A DNA stretch of 64,000 nt from Mesorhizobium atlanticum (GTDB lineage Bacteria > Pseudomonadota > Alphaproteobacteria > Rhizobiales > Rhizobiaceae): NCBI RefSeq assembly GCF_003289965.1, contig NZ_QMBQ01000005.1:593208-657207 (forward strand). Direction: 5' to 3'. Under the pieces are notes generated by a model, which was not told where the DNA came from, did no database searches, and saw only the letters and a program-made list of their open reading frames with translations. How positions within the stretch are numbered: the first letter of the stretch is position 1; the number at the start of each line of letters is the position of its first letter. Below, one piece after another: positions 60,806 through 64,000 of this stretch. Position numbers and translations under genes: made by a program.

Positions 60806-62278
60806 ATGCGCCCGCACCCCAAACCGCAGGCCTTCCCGCTCGACACGCTCACCGTGAACCGCTCGAGCCCCGAGCATCTCTCGCGCCAGCTCTATCACGG
60901 CCTCGTCGCCATCATCCGCAGCCGCGCGCTTCCCCCCGGCTCGGAGCTGCCTTCCACCCGCGCTCTGGCCGCCGAGCTCGGCCTTGGCCGCAACACCATC
61001 GTCGCCGCTTACGACCAGCTCGTCACCGAAGGTTATCTCGCCAACCGCCAGGGCGCCCGCCCGGTCATCGTCGACCTGCCCGAAGGCCCGCGCGAGTCGC
61101 CGCGCGAGGAACCGCCCGTGCCGCTGCGATCACCTTCGCTGCGCGGCCGGCTGCTGCTCAGCCAGCCCTACCATCACGGCAGGCCGGGGCATGTCGCCTT
61201 CCACCCCGGCATGCCGGATGCGCAGAGCTTTCCCTTTGGCGTCTGGGGCCGGCTGGTGGCGCGTCGCGCCAGCCATGGCGGCGAGACGCTGTTCGGCACC
61301 TATGACGTCACCGGCCACCCGGCGCTGAAGGAGGCGATCGCCGGCTATCTCTATTCCGCGCGCGGCGTGCGCTGCCGTCCGGAGCAGATCGTCATCACCA
61401 CCGGTGCGCAGGCCGCCTTCGATCTTCTGGCTCGGCTTCTGCTCGACCCCGACGACACGGTGTGGATGGAGGAGCCCGGCTATTACGGCGCCAAGGCCGC
61501 CTTCACCGTGGCCGGCGCCAGGATCCTGCCGATTGCGGTCGACCAGGAGCGCGGCTGGCGTCTCGACATTCCAAGCTTCTCGCCCCGCCTCATCTATGTG
61601 ACGCCGGCCTGCCAGCATCCGCTCGGCATCACCATGCGCATGGAGGAGCGGCTGCGCCTGCTCGACATCGCCGAGACCGCCAATTCATGGGTGATCGAGG
61701 ACGATTTCGACGGCGAATACCGTTTTCAGGGTCGCCCCGTGCCGGCGATCCAGAGCATGGACCGCTCCGGCCGCGTCATCTATGTCGGCACCTTCGCCAA
61801 GCTCCTGTTCCCGGCCCTGCGCATCGGCTTCATGGTTCTGCCGCCGGAGCTTGCCGGCCGCATCGTCAACGCGCTCTCCACCACCGGCCAGTTCGCGCCG
61901 CTGCTGCTGCAGGCCGCCCTCGCCGATTTCATCACCGAAGGCCATATGAGCCGGCATCTGAAGCGGATGCGCCGCATCTACGCCCAGCGCCGCCAGCTCT
62001 TCCGCGACATCGTCACCGAGCGCCTGCGCGACGAGATCACGCTCTCCCCCGCAGAAGCCGGCATCCAGGTGGTGGGCTATCTCAAGGAAGGCATAGACGA
62101 CATCAAGGTCAGCCAGGCCGCGGCCAAAAGGGCCATCAACGTCTCGCCGCTGTCGAAATATTTTCAGAACACGGCGCCGACCCAAGGCCTGGTGCTGGGC
62201 TATGCGGCGTGTGACGCGGCGCAGACGCGGGACGGGGTGGAGAGGCTGGCGCAGGCGATAGGGGAGGTGGTGGGGTGA
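60806..62278 (+). CDS. MocR-type (GntR/aminotransferase) transcriptional regulator
   Basis: A 490-residue regulator. The GntR winged helix is at about 18-88 (LSRQLYHGLVAIIRSRALPPG, TRALAAELGLGRNTIVAAYDQL), and the class I aminotransferase-like domain is at about 125-485 with the pyridoxal-phosphate Lys332 in GTFAKLLFP. The family is named after MocR of rhizopine catabolism; other members control vitamin B6, GABA or taurine genes. It is divergent from the IolE-like/ABC operon and may regulate it. The start ATG 60806 has only a weak ribosome site; GTG 60800 is possible. Confidence 0.88.
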   Translation: MRPHPKPQAFPLDTLTVNRSSPEHLSRQLYHGLVAIIRSRALPPGSELPSTRALAAELGLGRNTIVAAYDQLVTEGYLANRQGARPVIVDLPEGPRESPREEPPVPLRSPSLRGRLLLSQPYHHGRPGHVAFHPGMPDAQSFPFGVWGRLVARRASHGGETLFGTYDVTGHPALKEAIAGYLYSARGVRCRPEQIVITTGAQAAFDLLARLLLDPDDTVWMEEPGYYGAKAAFTVAGARILPIAVDQERGWRLDIPSFSPRLIYVTPACQHPLGITMRMEERLRLLDIAETANSWVIEDDFDGEYRFQGRPVPAIQSMDRSGRVIYVGTFAKLLFPALRIGFMVLPPELAGRIVNALSTTGQFAPLLLQAALADFITEGHMSRHLKRMRRIYAQRRQLFRDIVTERLRDEITLSPAEAGIQVVGYLKEGIDDIKVSQAAAKRAINVSPLSKYFQNTAPTQGLVLGYAACDAAQTRDGVERLAQAIGEVVG

Positions 62279-62298
62279 GGAACAGTGGCGCCAACGAA

Positions 62299-62375
<77 letters not shown>

Positions 62376-62529
62376 TTCCCGGGGAACCGGAAAACGAACC
62401 GGCCGGTGAGCCGGCCAGCCACGGCTTCTTAGCGGAAGCCGCTGCGGGCTTCAACGGGCAATTGGCGATTGTGCGGGGGCTGATGAGGCGATTGGCTGAC
62501 CGATGGGCTGTCGGATAGGGCGCTCCCCT

Positions 62530-62562
62530 CTCCGTCTCGGCTTCGCCGAGACACCTCTCCCC
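62530..62562 (+). repeat. Repeat family C core unit, copy 3
   Basis: A 33 bp unit with dyad TCTCGGCTTCGCCGAGA, followed by CCCCACTGCGTGGGGCGAG. It matches 18492-18524 (same orientation) and 60692-60724 (opposite) with at most one or two differences. Lies between the tRNA and the DUF1003 gene. Confidence 0.75.
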
Positions 62563-62586
62563 ACTGCGTGGGGCGAGGAAACGCGC

Positions 62587-63528
62587 TCACCCCTCCGCCC
62601 CCACCTTCGCAGTCTTCCTTCGCACCGCCCGTGTCGCGCGCTTCGGCTTCTTCGCGCCGGTCAGCTCGTGCATGGCATCGAGCTGCATCTGCTGCATTTC
62701 GGCCAGGCGCTGCCATTGGCGCGAGATGAGGTAGTCGAGCTTTTCGTGCAGGTGCCGCACTTCCAGCTCGGCCTTGAGGTTCACCCGGTAGTCGTTGAAG
62801 GAGCGCAGCCGGTCTTTGGCCTCCTGGCGCTTCTGGCTCATCATGATTACCGGCGCCTGGATCGCGGCGATGCAGGAGAGCAGCAGGTTGAGCAGGATGA
62901 ACGGGTAGGGGTCGAAGGCGTTGGTCGTGCCGGCGACCAGGTTGATGCCGATCCACAGCAGCAGCACCGCCGCGAAGGAGATCAGGAACCACCAGCTGCC
63001 GCCGAACTCGGCCATCGTGTCGGAGACGCGGTCGGGGAAGGAGCGGTGCTCCTCATATTCCTCTTCCGAGTTTTCCGAGATCGTGTCCTGCTTGGCGATC
63101 GATTCCACCACCTGGCGGTCGAGCTCGGAAAACTCGCCGTGCTCCTGCTGCAGCAGCTCCTCCATGTAGCGCATGCGGTAGCGGCCGAGCTCCTCGCGGC
63201 TGATGCGGGCGCCGCGCGGCAGGTCGGGGTGGTCGGAGCGGATGCGGTCGGCGAGGCTGGGCCTGAGATCGTCGATGCGCACCAGGTCGCGCTTGCGGAA
63301 TTTGCGCCCCGATATCGCCGAGGGTTTTTTCTTGGGCTTGATCCGGGCCGTGCCCGGAACATGCGGTTCCGTTTGCGGCTCGGAATCCGGCACCTCCGGC
63401 GCTTCGAGGATCTCGTCGGCGGCTGCCTGGGCATCCTCCGGCACGGTTTCCGCCTCGAGATATTCGCCGGCGACGTCGTTCTCGTCATCGGCCTGGATTT
63501 GCGCGGATGCCTTCGGGTCGCCTGCCAT
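62587..63528 (-). CDS. DUF1003 family membrane protein
   Basis: A 313-residue protein. A 60-residue acidic N-terminus is followed by a basic stretch (IKPKKKPSAISGRKFRKRD), a coiled region (about 95-165), then two membrane helices at about 180-200 and 212-232 (SWWFLISFAAVLLLWIG; DPYPFILLNLLLSCIAAIQ), and a basic coiled C-terminus. The paired helices with the DPYPFILLN motif define DUF1003. No function is established. The ATG at 63528 follows CAGGAGC. Confidence 0.85.
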   Translation of the reverse strand: MAGDPKASAQIQADDENDVAGEYLEAETVPEDAQAAADEILEAPEVPDSEPQTEPHVPGTARIKPKKKPSAISGRKFRKRDLVRIDDLRPSLADRIRSDHPDLPRGARISREELGRYRMRYMEELLQQEHGEFSELDRQVVESIAKQDTISENSEEEYEEHRSFPDRVSDTMAEFGGSWWFLISFAAVLLLWIGINLVAGTTNAFDPYPFILLNLLLSCIAAIQAPVIMMSQKRQEAKDRLRSFNDYRVNLKAELEVRHLHEKLDYLISRQWQRLAEMQQMQLDAMHELTGAKKPKRATRAVRRKTAKVGAEG

Positions 63529-63763
63529 GGTCGCTGCTCCTGTTCGAGGCTTTGCGGGTACGATACGCCAAGCCGGCGCGGCATATCCATGGTGAGTGTG
63601 AAGGTGATGTGACGGAACAAGTTCTTGTGATGGGGCAGGGCGGGCTGCTGAGGCAATTGCATAGGTCGGCGCAGCCCCCGCTCCGTCTCGGCGCTGCGCG
63701 CCGTGTCCAGGGGATAGATGGGTAACACTTTGAACCGGATACATAGGTAACAGTTTTCTCCCC
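63529..63763. mobile_element. Probable left end of an IS481-like element and adjacent spacer
   Basis: Between DUF1003 and the transposase fragment, two GGTAACA repeats (about 63720-63752) with a GAACCGGAT block look like the terminal transposase-binding repeats of an IS481-type element. At 63681 the family C sequence CTCCGTCTCGG is broken off, possibly by the insertion. The outer boundary was not fixed. Confidence 0.45.
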
Positions 63764-64000
63764 CTATGATGCGGTCGCCGCAGCGCCAAGCGGTCGTCTT
63801 GGCGCGGCGCTGCGGCGAACCAGTTTCATGTGCTTCTCATCGATGAAGCCGAGCGGATGGGTGTGGAAGCGCATCGTCCACTCGCCATCCTCGGTCTCTT
63901 CAATGGCAATCGGTTCGCCGGCCAACGTGGCCGAGACATAGATCTCGGTGCCCCGCCATTTGACGGCGCCGTTCTGGCGCACGCCGCGCACCGCTGCCTC
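63764..64000 (-). CDS. IS481-like transposase, C-terminal part (runs off the window)
   Basis: The frame is open to the window edge. The 78 residues include VRQNGAVKWRGTEIYVSATL, EDGEWTMRF and PLGFIDEKHMKLVRR, which match the C-terminal strand-rich segment after the DDE integrase core of IS481-family transposases. The catalytic domain is outside the window, so activity cannot be judged. Confidence 0.7.
   Translation of the reverse strand, partial: EAAVRGVRQNGAVKWRGTEIYVSATLAGEPIAIEETEDGEWTMRFHTHPLGFIDEKHMKLVRRSAAPRRPLGAAATAS

Overview
The window looks like chromosomal DNA of a Mesorhizobium-type rhizobium (Hyphomicrobiales, Alphaproteobacteria). The DNA is GC-rich. Synteny marks are chvG-chvI divergent from pckA, a his operon in the order hisB-hisH-hisA-hisF-hisE followed by coaA, hslV/hslU separated by an acetyltransferase and a DUF2585 gene, and an iolR-iolC-iolD-iolE-iolB set. 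The genus is inferred from protein resemblance and gene order, not from a search.

Layout. 0-3.5 kb: chvG start, chvI, pckA, arfB. 3.6-7.9 kb: alkB converging on a four-gene membrane glycosylation cassette (GT2, methyltransferase, GtrA, GT-C). 7.9-13.7 kb: coaA and the his operon, with an unusual ureohydrolase-fold protein inside it. 13.9-18.2 kb: hslVU and a DUF1402 gene. 18.8-28.1 kb: a first cyclitol block: mocDEF-like oxygenase trio, LacI regulator, sugar ABC importer, inositol 2-dehydrogenase and an SDR. 28.1-31.7 kb: class I DAHP synthase behind an aromatic-rich leader peptide and attenuator, then LysE, a WYL regulator and a methyltransferase. 32.2-37.9 kb: orphan DUF1778 antitoxin, LacI regulator, myo-inositol importer ibpA-iatA-iatP. 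38-41.3 kb: polar amino-acid or opine ABC importer. 41.5-44.1 kb: phnN-phnM-DUF1045. 44.5-51.8 kb: iolB, a small membrane protein, iolE, iolD, iolC (fused to DUF2090), iolR. 51.9-60.2 kb: a third cyclitol-like block: Gfo/Idh dehydrogenase, isomerase, iolG-like and iolE-like paralogues, Mal-type ABC importer with a Tat-signal binding protein. 60.8-64 kb: MocR-type regulator, tRNA-Arg(CCG), DUF1003 protein and the end of an IS481-like element.

How it works together. The central theme is uptake and breakdown of inositol and inositol derivatives. One ABC system plus idhA and the iol genes would take myo-inositol to the 2-deoxy-5-ketogluconate branch. The mocDEF trio, known from rhizopine (3-O-methyl-scyllo-inosamine) catabolism, would supply an oxidative O-demethylation step. 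The 53-60 kb operon duplicates the dehydrogenase and dehydratase functions with its own importer. Shared operator-like sequences suggest that IolR and the LacI protein at 21.7 kb co-regulate physically separate parts.

Intergenic spaces are rich in palindromic repeats. At least five repeat families are represented two or more times, and a sixth palindrome occurs once. The most notable are a 182-183 bp element with perfect terminal inverted repeats (two inverted copies) and a 144/169 bp element that flanks the phn genes as direct repeats.
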